A stretch of DNA of 64,000 nucleotides from assembly GCF_031453675.1 (NCBI RefSeq), contig NZ_JAVIZX010000001.1:3990001-4054000 (forward strand), written 5' to 3'. Positions 18,028 through 27,582 of this stretch are shown here, one piece after another; position 1 is the stretch's first letter; every line of letters begins with the position of its first letter. Position numbers and translations under genes: made by a program. The notes below the pieces were generated by a model. It saw nothing but the letters and a program-made list of their open reading frames with translations, was not told the DNA's origin and did not search any database. Origin of the DNA: Paracidovorax wautersii (GTDB lineage Bacteria > Pseudomonadota > Gammaproteobacteria > Burkholderiales > Burkholderiaceae_C).

Positions 18028-19314
18028 ATGGCAAGCAAACGACTGCGGCTGGTGATGGTGGGCAACGGCATGGCCGGCGTGCGCACGCTGGAGGAACTGC
18101 TGAAGATCGCGCCCGGGCTGTACGACATCACCGTCTTCGGCGCCGAGCCGCACCCCAACTACAACCGCATCCTGCTGTCGCCGGTGCTGGCCGGCGAGCA
18201 GACGCTGGACGACATCGTGCTCAACGGCTGGGAGTGGTATGCGCAGCACGGCATCACGCTGCATGCCGGCTGCCAGGTGCACACGGTGGACCGCGCGCGC
18301 CGCGTGGTGCACGGCACCGACGCGGCGGGCCAGGCCATCGAGACGCCCTATGACCGGCTCATTCTCGCCACCGGATCCGACCCGTTCATCCTGCCCGTAC
18401 CGGGCCGCGCCCTGGAAGGCGTACTGGCTTACCGCGACATCGCCGACACGCAGGCCATGATCGATGCGGCCGCCCGCTACCGCGAGGCCGTGGTGATCGG
18501 CGGTGGGCTGTTGGGGCTGGAGGCCGCCAGCGGCCTGATGCAGCGTGGCATGCAGGTCACCGTGGTGCATGCCGGCGGCTGGCTGCTCGACCGCCAGCTC
18601 GACGCCGCAGCGGGCGCGCTGCTGCAGCGCTCGCTGGAGCAGCGCGGCATGCGGTTTCAACTGGAAGGCCAAACGGAGGCACTGGTCGGCGACGGCGACG
18701 CCGCGGACACGGGCCGCGTGCGCGCCGTGCGCCTGCAGGACGGCACCGAGCTGCCCGCGCAGCTGGTGGTGATGGCCGTAGGCATCCGCCCCCGCACCGC
18801 GCTGGCCCGGCAAATGCGCCTGCACGTGGAGCGCGGCATCGTCGTCAACGACACGCTGCAGACCGTGACCGACCCGCGCATCTACGCCGTGGGCGAATGC
18901 GCCCAGCACCGCGGCATCGCCTACGGGCTGGTGGCGCCGCTGTTCGAGCAGGGCCGCGTGCTGGCCAGCCACCTGGCCGAATGGGGCATCGGCCGCTACC
19001 AGGGTTCGCGCCTGTCGGCCAAGCTCAAGGTGACGGGCATCGACCTGTTCTCCGCCGGCAACGTGCAGGGTGGCGACGGCACCGAGGAGATCGTCGTGCG
19101 CGACCCGGCCGGCGGCGTCTACAAGAAGCTGGTGCTGCAGGACGGGCGCCTGGTAGGCGCCTGCCTGTACGGCGACACGGCCGACGGCAGCTGGTACTTC
19201 CGCCTGCTGCGCGAGGGACTGGCCGTGGAAGGCCTGCGCGAGCAGCTGATGTTCGGCGAGCCGCCCACCCCGGCCGGCACGGCCCTGCAGCCAGCGGCCC
19301 GGGAGGCCGCATGA
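18028..19314 (+). CDS. FAD-dependent electron-transfer subunit of assimilatory nitrate reductase (NasC/NirB N-terminal-like)
   Basis: A 428-residue pyridine nucleotide-disulphide-type oxidoreductase. It begins with an FAD-binding GNGMAGVRTLEELL motif; a second Rossmann motif for NAD(P)H is VVIGGGLLGLEAASGL, and the flavin motif IYAVGECAQHRG lies near residue 290. It corresponds to the N-terminal half of NirB and to Klebsiella NasC, and it lacks a BFD-type [2Fe-2S] domain and siroheme domains. Its likely job is to pass NADH electrons to NasA, whose own C-terminus carries the [2Fe-2S] domain. ATG 18028 follows GGCGGAGGG. The stop overlaps the next start (ATGA). Confidence 0.85.
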   Translation: MASKRLRLVMVGNGMAGVRTLEELLKIAPGLYDITVFGAEPHPNYNRILLSPVLAGEQTLDDIVLNGWEWYAQHGITLHAGCQVHTVDRARRVVHGTDAAGQAIETPYDRLILATGSDPFILPVPGRALEGVLAYRDIADTQAMIDAAARYREAVVIGGGLLGLEAASGLMQRGMQVTVVHAGGWLLDRQLDAAAGALLQRSLEQRGMRFQLEGQTEALVGDGDAADTGRVRAVRLQDGTELPAQLVVMAVGIRPRTALARQMRLHVERGIVVNDTLQTVTDPRIYAVGECAQHRGIAYGLVAPLFEQGRVLASHLAEWGIGRYQGSRLSAKLKVTGIDLFSAGNVQGGDGTEEIVVRDPAGGVYKKLVLQDGRLVGACLYGDTADGSWYFRLLREGLAVEGLREQLMFGEPPTPAGTALQPAAREAA

Positions 19315-20156
19315 ACCACGACGCCACCTCCTGCCGCCCGGCGGCACAACGCCGCGCCTGGCTGGCGCAGGCCGGCGCCCTCGCCTGCGGCCTGGCGCTG
19401 CCGGCCACCGCCGCCCGCGCCCAGGTCAGCGACCTGAACGATGCCATCAACAAGGCCGGCCGACAGCGCATGCTGAGCCAGCGCATGGGCAAGGCCTGGC
19501 TGGCGCTGGCCCATGGGGTGGAGACGGCCGGCGCGCGCCAGGTGCTGAAGCGCTCCATCGCCCTGTTCGAGCGCCAGCTCGACGAGCTGCAGGCCTTTGC
19601 CCCGCGCCCGGACATCCGCGCCACCTATGCCGAGCTGGGCACGGCCTGGGCCCGCTACCAGGCCGCGCTCACCCGGGGCGCCCCCGCCGCGGCCGACGCC
19701 GCGGCGCTGCTGCAGGCCGACGCGCGCGTGCTGTCCCTGGCGCACCAAGGCACCGTGCAGTACGAAGCGGAGCAGGCCCAGCCGGTGGGCCGGCTGGTGA
19801 ACATCGCCGGCCGCCAGCGCATGCTGAGCCAGCGCATGGCCAAGTTCTGCCTGGCGGCTGCGCTGGGCGTGGACGCCGCCGCCGCGCAGGCCGAGATCGC
19901 GCAGGCACGCACCGAGTTCCTGCAGGCCATGCAGACGCTGCGCCAGGCGCCCCAGGCCACCGACCGCATCCGCGGCGCGCTGCAGATGGCTGACGCGCAG
20001 TGGGTGTTCTTCGACGCCGCGCTGGGCCGGCTGCAGGGCGGCGACGGCCCGCGCGGCATGGGCACCCGTGCGCTGTCGGAAGTGTTCGTCGCCAGCGAAC
20101 ACCTGCTCACGGTGATGGACCAGGTCACCGGGCTGTACGCCGCCGTGAAGGCGTAG
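19311..20156 (+). CDS. exported protein with two PilJ-type (NarX-like) sensor motifs
   Basis: 281 residues. A signal peptide with paired Arg (AQRRAWLAQAGALACGLALP, cut near ARA/Q) exports it. The mature part is two related helical units, each starting with an AGRQRMLSQRM motif (NKAGRQRMLSQRMGKAWLAL near residue 45, NIAGRQRMLSQRMAKFCLAA near 165). That motif defines the PilJ N-terminal domain and resembles the nitrate-contacting P-box helix of NarX/NarQ. There is no membrane anchor beyond the signal and no kinase or methyl-accepting domain, so it is probably a soluble periplasmic nitrate/nitrite-binding protein (inference). It is translationally coupled to the upstream flavoprotein gene. Confidence 0.75.
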   Translation: MNHDATSCRPAAQRRAWLAQAGALACGLALPATAARAQVSDLNDAINKAGRQRMLSQRMGKAWLALAHGVETAGARQVLKRSIALFERQLDELQAFAPRPDIRATYAELGTAWARYQAALTRGAPAAADAAALLQADARVLSLAHQGTVQYEAEQAQPVGRLVNIAGRQRMLSQRMAKFCLAAALGVDAAAAQAEIAQARTEFLQAMQTLRQAPQATDRIRGALQMADAQWVFFDAALGRLQGGDGPRGMGTRALSEVFVASEHLLTVMDQVTGLYAAVKA

Positions 20157-20169
20157 CGGAATAGCTACA

Positions 20170-20227
20170 CATTGAATAGCTGGATGCGCTTTCTGGACAA
20201 GCGCTACAGGCCGAAAACACCATAAAC
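20170..20227 (+). repeat. dispersed hairpin repeat between PilJ-protein gene and nasA
   Basis: ATTGAATAGCTGGATGCGCT, then a loop and AAGCGCTACAGGCCGAAAA, matching the family. It fills nearly all of the 77-base gap before nasA. Confidence 0.7.
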
Positions 20228-20233
20228 CCCGCC

Positions 20234-23072
20234 ATGCAAGAAACCCGTTCCACCTGCCCCTACTGCGGCGTCGGCTGCGGCGTTCTCATCGCCACGGAAG
20301 GCACGCAGATCACCGGCGTGCGCGGCGACCCGGAGCACCCGGCCAACTTCGGGCGGCTGTGCACCAAGGGCTCCACGCTGCACCTCACCGCCACGCAGCA
20401 GGTCACGCTGCAGACCCGCCTGCTGCAGCCGCAGTGGCGCACGGCACGCGGCCAGGCGCCCCAGCCCATGGATTGGGACACGGGCCCTGGACACAGCGGC
20501 GCAGCGCTTCGCCGACACCATCGCCCGCCACGGCCCCGACGCCGTGGGCTTCTACCTGTCGGGCCAGTTGCTGACCGAGGACTACTACGCCTTCAACAAG
20601 CTGGCCAAGGGCCTGATCGGCACCAACAACATCGACACCAACTCGCGCCTGTGCATGAGCAGCGCCGTGGCCGGCTACAAGGCCACGCTGGGCGCCGACG
20701 CGCCGCCCGCCTGCTACGACGACGTGAACCACGCGCAGTGCCTGTTCATCGTGGGCAGCAACACGGCCTGGGCGCACCCCATCCTGTTTCGCCGCATCGA
20801 GGACGCGCGGGCCGCCAACCCCCAGCTGAAGATCGTCGTGGCCGACCCGCGCCGCACGGACACCGCCGCTATGGCCGACCTGTTCCTGCCGCTGCTGCCC
20901 GGCAGCGACGTGATGCTGTTCCACGCCATGCTGCACGTGATGCTGCGCGAGGGCTGGGTGGACCGCGGCTACATCGCACGCCACACGCAGGGCTTCGACG
21001 CACTGGAGGCCCTGGTGGCCGACTGCACGCCCGCGCGCGCCGCGGCGGTGTGCGGCCTGCCGGCGGAGGACATCGTTACCGCGGCGCGGTGGTTCGCCGG
21101 CGTGGACGGCAGCGCAAACGGTGGCGGCGCTGCCCGTGCTCCCGCGCTCAGCCTGTACTGCCAGGGCCTGAACCAGAGCACCAGCGGCACCGCCAAGAAC
21201 GCCGCGCTCATCAACCTGCACCTGGCCACGGGGCAGATCGGCCGACCCGGCGCCGGGCCGTTCTCGCTCACCGGCCAGCCCAATGCCATGGGCGGACGCG
21301 AGGTGGGTGGCATGGCCAACCTGCTGTCGGGCCACCGCGACCTGGGCAACGCACAGCACCGCGCCGAGGTGGCCGCGCTCTGGGGCGTGGCCGACGTGCC
21401 CGCCCGCCCGGGCAAGACGGCGGTGGAGATGTTCCAGGCCGCGGCCGACGGCGAGATCAAGGCGCTGTGGATCGCCTGCACCAACCCCGCGCAGAGCCTG
21501 CCCGACCAGGCCACCGTGCGCCGCGCGCTGGAACGTGCCGAGTTCGTCGTCGTGCAGGAGGCCTTCGCCACCACCGCCACGGCGCAGTACGCCGATCTGC
21601 TGCTGCCGGCCACCAGCTGGGGCGAAAAGACCGGCACCGTCACCAACAGCGAGCGCCGCATCTCCCGCGTGCGCCCCGCCGTGCCCGCGCCCGGGGCCGC
21701 ACGCCACGACTGGGCGGCAGCGGTGGACTTCGCCCAGCGCCTGCAGGCCCGGCTGCGGGCCCCCGGTTCGGCCGACCTCTTCCCCTACCCGCTGGACGAC
21801 GCAGAAGCCGGCGCCGAGGCCCTCTGGAACGAGCACCGCGCCAACACGCAGGGGCGCGACCTGGACATCACCGGCCTGTCGTGGCCGCTGCTGGAGGCGC
21901 GCGGCCCGCAGCAATGGCCCTGGCCCGCTGGACAGGCCCAGGGCACGGCGCGCCTGTACGCCGACGGCGTCTTCCCCACGTCCGACGGCCGCGCCCGCTT
22001 CGCGGCCCAGCCCTGGCAGCCCGTGGCCGAGCCCTGCGATGCGGACTATCCCTTCGCCCTCACCACCGGCCGCCTGCGCGACCAATGGCACGGCATGAGC
22101 CGCACCGGCACCCTGGGCCGGCTCTTCGGCCACGCGGCCGAACCCGCCGTGCAGCTGCATCCAGACGACATGGCCGCCCTGCGGGTGGCCGACGGCGATC
22201 TGGTGCGCCTGGACAGCCGCCGGGGCACCCTGGCCCTGCCGGTGCAGCCCGATGCCGGCGTGGCGCGCGGCCAGGCCTTCCTGCCCATGCACTGGGGCAG
22301 CGAATTCCTGATGGGCCGCGGCGCGGACGGCCGGCCTCTGGGCGGCGTCAACACGCTCACCAACCCGGCCTACTGCCCCGGCTCGCGCCAGCCCGAACTC
22401 AAGCACACCGCCGTGCGCATCGCCCGCGCGGGTGACTGGGCCTGGCACCTGCTGGCGCTGGCCTGGCTGCCTCAGGACAGCGCGCACACCACGCGCACGG
22501 CGTTGGCGGCGGTGCTGGCCGAGCTGCCCTACGCCCATTGCGTGCCCTTCGCCAACGCGGCCGGCCGCACCGGCGTGCTGCTGCGCGGAGCGGCCCCCAG
22601 CGCACCGACGTCTGGCCTGATCGAACGCATCGAAGGCCTGCTGGACCTGGCCGGCGAAGACACGCTGCGCTACGCCGACACCGCCCGCGGCCAGCACCGC
22701 GCCATGCGGCTGGCCGTGGACCCGGGCGGCCAGGCCACGCTGGAGGCCCTGCTGCTGGGCGGCGACGCCCGGGCCGGCGCCTGGCTGCGCACGCTGCTGC
22801 TGGACGCCCTGCCCGTGCAGAGCTACGGCCGCCTGCTGCTGCGCCCCGGCAGCGAGGCGCCGGTCGCGGTGGTATCGCGCGGCAAGCCGGTGTGCGTGTG
22901 CCTGGACGTGACCGACACCGCCATTGAAGCGCAGCTGGCGCAATGCCACGGCGACGATGCCGACCGGCTGGCCCAGCTGCAGGGCGCACTGCGCTGCGGC
23001 ACGCAGTGCGGCTCGTGCGTGCCGCAGCTGCGGCGCATGGTGCGGCATTCGCTGTCCGCACAGCCCGCCTGA
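20234..23072 (+). pseudogene. nasA: assimilatory nitrate reductase catalytic subunit NasA, one-base frameshift
   Basis: Molybdenum bis-MGD enzyme reducing nitrate to nitrite in the cytoplasm. The first 83 codons give the N-terminal [4Fe-4S] domain (CPYCGVGCGV, then GRLCTKG) and continue to QPMDWDT. The reading frame then shifts by one base, and the second frame carries the rest intact: GFYLSGQLLTEDYYAFNKL, NIDTNSRLCMSSAV, the Mo-domain core, the dinucleotide-binding domain, and a C-terminal BFD-like [2Fe-2S] domain (CVCLDVT, then CGTQCGSCVPQL). Removing one G from the GGG at 20482-20484 restores about 945 codons with the expected DTALDTAAQRF junction. Everything else looks under selection, so this is a very recent mutation or an assembly error. 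Confidence 0.85.
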
Positions 23073-23176
23073 CGCTTCTGCCGTCACGCTCCACCACACG
23101 GATATAACGGCTGGTTATCAAAGATCCGGGACAATATGCACCCTCTGTTTCCCGCTTCCCATTTCGCACATTGCCC

Positions 23177-24106
23177 ATGGCCATCAGCCACTACCTGAAA
23201 GAGATCGGCCGCGGCGCGCGCGGCGCCAAGGCGCTCAGCCGCGAGCAGGCGGCCGACCTGTTCGGCCAGGTGCTCGACGGCCAGGTGACCGACCTGGAGA
23301 TCGGCGCTTTCTGCATCGCCATGCGCATCAAGGGCGAGACGGCCGAAGAGATGTGCGGCTTTCTGGACGCAGTGCACGCCCGCATCGCGCGCGTGTCCGG
23401 CGGCGCGCCGGGCTGCCCGGTCATCGTGCTGCCCAGCTACAACGGCGCGCGCAAGCTGCCGGTGCTCACCCCACTGCTGGCCCTGCTGCTGGCCCGCGAA
23501 GGCCTGCCCGTGCTGCTGCACGGCATGCGCACCGAGGCCCGCCGCATTCTGGCGTCCGACGTGCTGGAAGCGCTTGGCGTGCCTGCGCTGGATGCTCCTC
23601 AGGCCATAGCACCCGGGCAGGTTGCGCACCTGCGCACCGAATTGCTGCATGCCGGCCTGGCACGCCTGCTGGCGGTGCGCGAGGTGGTGGGATTGCGCAA
23701 TCCCGGGCACAGCGTGACCAAGCTGCTCAACCCGTGCGCGGGCCCGGCGCTGGTGGTCACCAGCTTCACGCATCCGGAGTACTTCGACATGCTCTGCAAC
23801 ACCTTCACCACGCTGCGGCTGAACGCCTTGCTCTCGCGCGGACTCGAAGGGGAAGTGGCCGCCGATCCGCGGCGCACGCCGCGCTACGACGCCTTCCTGC
23901 AGGGCACGCACCGCGTGGTGCAGGAGCAGCAGCCCGGCACCGCCGCAGACGTGCCCGGCCTGCCCACCGAGATCGACGTACAGACCACCGCCGCCTACAC
24001 GCGCCGCGTGCTGGACGGCGACCTGCCCGTGCCGCCCGCGCTGGCCCGGCAGGTGGAACACATCTTGCAATTGAGCACGCAGACCACTGCGGAGACAACC
24101 CCATGA
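23177..24106 (+). CDS. ybiB: YbiB-family protein (glycosyltransferase family 3-like, DNA-binding)
   Basis: 309 residues with the anthranilate-phosphoribosyltransferase (TrpD) fold: an N-terminal helical domain (MAISHYLKEIGRGARGAKAL, EQAADLFGQVLDG) and a larger alpha/beta domain. The TrpD substrate glycine-rich loop is replaced, as in E. coli YbiB, which binds nucleic acid non-specifically. ATG 23177 is chosen over a TTG at 23171. It lies in the nitrate reductase operon, 104 bases after nasA, and overlaps cobA by four bases. Its role in nitrate assimilation is unknown. Confidence 0.85.
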   Translation: MAISHYLKEIGRGARGAKALSREQAADLFGQVLDGQVTDLEIGAFCIAMRIKGETAEEMCGFLDAVHARIARVSGGAPGCPVIVLPSYNGARKLPVLTPLLALLLAREGLPVLLHGMRTEARRILASDVLEALGVPALDAPQAIAPGQVAHLRTELLHAGLARLLAVREVVGLRNPGHSVTKLLNPCAGPALVVTSFTHPEYFDMLCNTFTTLRLNALLSRGLEGEVAADPRRTPRYDAFLQGTHRVVQEQQPGTAADVPGLPTEIDVQTTAAYTRRVLDGDLPVPPALARQVEHILQLSTQTTAETTP

Positions 24107-24936
24107 ACGGCACCACCGACTCTCACTCCTCCACCCCGGGCACACCTGCCGGCAATGCACTGCGCGGCAGCTGCACGCTGGTGGGCGCCGGGCCGGGCGA
24201 CCCGGAGCTGCTCACCATCAAGGCCCTGAAGGCCTTGCAGGCGGCCACCGTGCTGCTGGTCGATGACCTGGTGAGCGACGAGATCGTGGCGCTGGCCGCG
24301 CCAGGTGCGCGCGTCGTGCACGTGGGCAAACGCGGCGGATGCAAGAGCACGCCGCAGGCCTTCATCGAAAAGCTCATGGTCATGGCCGTGAACGAGGGCG
24401 AGAACGTCGTGCGCCTCAAGGGCGGCGACCCGTTCATCTTCGGCCGCGGCGGCGAGGAGGTCGAGCACCTGCGCGCGGCCGGCATCGAGGTCACGGTCAT
24501 CAACGGCATCACCGCCGGGCTGGCCGGCATGACGCTGCTGGGCACGCCGCTCACGCACCGCGAGCACGCCCACGGCGTGGTCTTCGTCACCGGCCACGCC
24601 AAGCCCGGCGACGCCGGCACCGACTGGCGCCAGCTCGCGGCCACGGCCCGCGATGCCCGCCTGACGCTGGTGATCTACATGGGCGTGAGCAGCGCGGCGC
24701 ACATCCAGCAGGAACTGCTCACCGGCCTGCCGCCCAGCACGCCGGTGGTGGTGATCCAGCACGTGAGCCTGCCGCACCAGCGCCATGCGCTCACCACGCT
24801 GGGCGAGCTGTGCCACACCATCGAGCGCGAGCAGTTGGGCAGCCCCTCGGTGATCGTGATCGGCGACGTGGTCCGCGGCGTGGCCGCGGCGCAGGCGCCC
24901 GGCGCCCTGCCGTTGATGAGGCACGCGGCGGGCTGA
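24103..24936 (+). CDS. cobA: uroporphyrinogen-III C-methyltransferase
   Basis: 277 residues, single-domain SUMT that methylates uroporphyrinogen III at C2 and C7 to precorrin-2, the precursor of sirohaem. Motifs: LVGAGPGDPELLTIKALKAL near residue 27, the SAM-binding VVRLKGGDPFIFGRGGEE, and GITAGLAGMTLLGTPLTHRE. It lacks the CysG dehydrogenase/ferrochelatase half. In this operon its product would supply sirohaem for a nitrite reductase, although no nirBD gene is present in the window. The start overlaps the ybiB stop. Confidence 0.93.
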   Translation: MNGTTDSHSSTPGTPAGNALRGSCTLVGAGPGDPELLTIKALKALQAATVLLVDDLVSDEIVALAAPGARVVHVGKRGGCKSTPQAFIEKLMVMAVNEGENVVRLKGGDPFIFGRGGEEVEHLRAAGIEVTVINGITAGLAGMTLLGTPLTHREHAHGVVFVTGHAKPGDAGTDWRQLAATARDARLTLVIYMGVSSAAHIQQELLTGLPPSTPVVVIQHVSLPHQRHALTTLGELCHTIEREQLGSPSVIVIGDVVRGVAAAQAPGALPLMRHAAG

Positions 24937-25003
24937 CCCCGCCACCTCGGCACGCGGCTTGCAAGAGGCCAGGTACCGCCGCAGCGACTGCATCAGGAAC
25001 CCC

Positions 25004-25651
25004 ATGGCCACCCCACTCCGCACCAGCCCCATCTCCCTCGTGAACCTGGCCGCGCGGCAGCGCATGCTGTCGCAGCGCATGGTGCTGCAGACCATGCTCG
25101 CCACGCAGGGCAGCGAACCGCACCTGAAGGCCGCGCGCCAGTCCCTCGCCCTGTTCACGCAAAGCCAGGCCTCCCTGGTGGACACGCCCCGCACGCTGGA
25201 TGCCGAGAGCGCCCAGGCGGTCCGCCAGGCCTACCACGGCCCTGCGGGTGTGGCGGCCACCATCGACGCCTTCGCCCGCCAGGTCGCCACCACGCTGGAC
25301 CTGGCCGAACACCACAGCCCCCGCGCCGCAGCGGCCCTGGCCACGCTGGTGGAAAGCGTGGACGGCGCGCTGGAGGCCCTCAACACCGCCACCACCGCGT
25401 TCGACGTGTCCAGCAAGGCCCGTTCGGACGCGATGATGCAGGAGCTGAGCCACATCGTGGCTTCCATCCAGACCGTGGCGCGCGAGGCCAAGGTGGTGAG
25501 CTTCAACGCCCAGGTGATGGCCGCGCGGGCCGGCCAGCATGGGCGCGAATTCGCCGTGGTGGCCAATGTGCTGTCGGGCATCACGCATGAGATCGACAGC
25601 CTGTCCCTGCAGGCCGTGTCGCTGGCCGGGCGCAGCCGCGCAGCGGTCTGA
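25004..25651 (+). CDS. cytosolic PilJ-domain protein with MCP-like helical tail
   Basis: 215 residues, with no signal peptide or membrane segment. Residues 10-30 hold the PilJ/NarX-type motif VNLAARQRMLSQRM. Residues about 135-205 resemble the cytoplasmic tip of a methyl-accepting chemotaxis protein (VVSFNAQVMAARAGQHGREF, AVVANVLSGIT), but only a short hairpin's worth, without the long adaptation helices. It follows cobA by 67 bases on the same strand and is probably the last gene of the operon. A soluble nitrate/nitrite sensor that signals through helix packing, perhaps to NasT, is a hypothesis. A decayed chemoreceptor is the alternative. Confidence 0.7.
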   Translation: MATPLRTSPISLVNLAARQRMLSQRMVLQTMLATQGSEPHLKAARQSLALFTQSQASLVDTPRTLDAESAQAVRQAYHGPAGVAATIDAFARQVATTLDLAEHHSPRAAAALATLVESVDGALEALNTATTAFDVSSKARSDAMMQELSHIVASIQTVAREAKVVSFNAQVMAARAGQHGREFAVVANVLSGITHEIDSLSLQAVSLAGRSRAAV

Positions 25652-25697
25652 ACGCCAAGTCCGGGGCCAGGGCCCCGTCAGCCATCCAGGGAAGGGC

Positions 25698-26204
25698 TCA
25701 GGCCGCGGCCTGGCCGGCCGCCTCCAGCCGCACCTGCTCGAAACGCGCCGCCTGCTCCTTGCGCAGCTCCTTGCGCAGCAGCGCGGCCGCCCAGCGGCGG
25801 CGCTCGTCCGGCGTGGAGGGCGACAGCTGCGGCACGGCCGTCGGCTTGCGCGCCTCGTCCACGGCCACCATGGTGAAGAAGCAGCTGTTCACGTGCCGCA
25901 CGATCTGCGTGCGGATCTCCTCGGCCACCACCTTGATGCCGACCTCCATCGACGAATGGCCGGTGTAGTTCACGCTGGCCAGGAAGGTCACCAGTTCGCC
26001 CACGTGGATGGGCTGCAGGAAGGTGACCTGGTCCACGCTGAGGGTGACGGCATAGCAGCCCGAATAGCGGGCCGCACAGGCGTAGGCCACCTGGTCGAGC
26101 AGCTTGAGCACGGCCCCGCCGTGCACGTTGCCCGAGAAGTTGGCCATGTCGGGAGACATCAGCACGGTCATGCTGAGCTGGTGCGCGGGAATATTCATTG
26201 TCAT
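25698..26204 (-). CDS. acyl-CoA thioesterase, YciA-like hotdog fold
   Basis: 168 residues. A single hotdog domain with the active-site segment ANFSGNVHGGAVLKLLDQVA and a second conserved strand, VDQVTFLQPIHVGELVTF. It should hydrolyse acyl-CoA to free acid and CoA in the cytosol; acyl preference cannot be read. ATG 26204 is used, with an in-frame ATG at 26198 as alternative. It is divergent from the hydroxylase gene that starts 80 bases away. Confidence 0.9.
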   Translation of the reverse strand: MTMNIPAHQLSMTVLMSPDMANFSGNVHGGAVLKLLDQVAYACAARYSGCYAVTLSVDQVTFLQPIHVGELVTFLASVNYTGHSSMEVGIKVVAEEIRTQIVRHVNSCFFTMVAVDEARKPTAVPQLSPSTPDERRRWAAALLRKELRKEQAARFEQVRLEAAGQAAA

Positions 26205-26284
26205 GCATCAATTTTAGGAGCGCCCGCCTGAGGTAGGCATGCTTGATGCTGCTTCGCTACACTCGCGCCTCATCTTTCCGCGGG

Positions 26285-27421
26285 ATGGACCCACGCATGC
26301 TCGACAAACTCAACGAATTCACCGCCAGCCATGGCGAACTGCGCCCCGGCAAGGGCAAGATTTCCGGCGTGATCGCGCTCTCGCTGGGCATCCTGTGCTT
26401 TCTGGGGGTGCTGGCCTTCCACTTCCCGCAGTACCTGACCACGCCGGAGCTGCGCAAGGCCTACAACGTCGATGTGATCCGCATGATCATGCTCGCCGCG
26501 CTGGTCGTCGCGGGCGGGCTGTCGCTGGTCAACATCCTGTTCAACCGCTCGCGCTGGCTGTCCTCGGCCGCTTTCCTGCTCGTGGTGTCTTCCGCCATGC
26601 TGGGCGGCCACAAGGTGCCCGTGCACGACTTCGCCGACAACACGCCCTACATCGGGCTGGACTGGTTCATCCTGGACCTGCTGGGCAGCGCACTGATCTT
26701 CATCTTCATCGAGAAGCTGTTCGCCCACCGCAAAGACCAGCCCATCTTCCGCGCCGAATGGCAGTGCGACTTCCACCACTTCATCGTCAACCACATGGTG
26801 GTGGGCTTCGTGCTGCTGGCCACCAACCTGATGGTGCACAAGTTCTTCGGCTGGGCGGCCAACGACGGCATCCGCGGCTGGGTGCAGGGCCTGAACTTCT
26901 GGGTGGCGCTGTTCCTCATCATCCTGGTGGCCGATCTGGTGCAGTACTGGACGCACCGCGCCTACCACGAAGTGCCCACGCTCTGGCGCCTGCACGCCGT
27001 GCACCACAGCGTCAAAAGCATGGACTGGATGGCCGGCTCGCGCCAGCACATACTGGAGCTGCTCATCACCCGCACGCTGGTGCTCGCGCCCATCTACGTG
27101 CTGGGCTTCAGCAAGGAAGTGATCGATGCCTACATCGTCATCGTCGGCTTCCAGGCGGTGTTCAACCATGCCAACGTGAGCGTGCGCCTGGGCCCGCTGC
27201 GCTACCTGATCGTCACGCCCAACTTCCACCACTGGCACCACAGCCAGGACGACGCCGCGCTGGACCGCAACTACGCGGCGCACTTCGCCTTCCTCGACTA
27301 CCTCTTCGGCACGGCCGTGAAGAGCGACGAGCTGTGGCCCAAGGACTATGGCGTGAAGGGCGACTACGTGCCCAACGGCTTCGTACAGCAGCTGAAGTTT
27401 CCGTTCACCTGGAAGGGCTGA
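26285..27421 (+). CDS. membrane fatty acid hydroxylase/sterol desaturase family protein
   Basis: About 378 residues with at least five membrane helices. The di-iron histidine clusters are complete: HRAYHEVPTLWRLHAVHH gives HxxxH and HxxHH, and NFHHWHHS gives the last HxxHH. The family inserts oxygen into lipid or sterol-like substrates at the membrane surface; the substrate is unknown here. The start is uncertain: ATG 26285 (MDPRMLDKL) or 26297 is preferred to 26243, which would add residues unlike the family. Confidence 0.87.
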   Translation: MDPRMLDKLNEFTASHGELRPGKGKISGVIALSLGILCFLGVLAFHFPQYLTTPELRKAYNVDVIRMIMLAALVVAGGLSLVNILFNRSRWLSSAAFLLVVSSAMLGGHKVPVHDFADNTPYIGLDWFILDLLGSALIFIFIEKLFAHRKDQPIFRAEWQCDFHHFIVNHMVVGFVLLATNLMVHKFFGWAANDGIRGWVQGLNFWVALFLIILVADLVQYWTHRAYHEVPTLWRLHAVHHSVKSMDWMAGSRQHILELLITRTLVLAPIYVLGFSKEVIDAYIVIVGFQAVFNHANVSVRLGPLRYLIVTPNFHHWHHSQDDAALDRNYAAHFAFLDYLFGTAVKSDELWPKDYGVKGDYVPNGFVQQLKFPFTWKG

Positions 27422-27582
27422 GCGCCGCGGCGGACGGAATGCCGCCTCCCGTGCGCACGATCGCAGTTACGAACGATTGGCATTTAACGCTACCATCGCT
27501 CCCCTGAACCAGCCACGCCGTGCCCTCTCGTTGCAGCGCAGCCAGCCAGGTTGACCGCTTTCAACGCCCTGAGGAGCCACCC

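Noticed and set aside
27460-27495. Possible Fur box before the FecI-type sigma gene
   Set aside because: ACGATTGGCATTT matches only loosely, with no second half-site of adequate quality. Fur control is likely on general grounds but not shown here.
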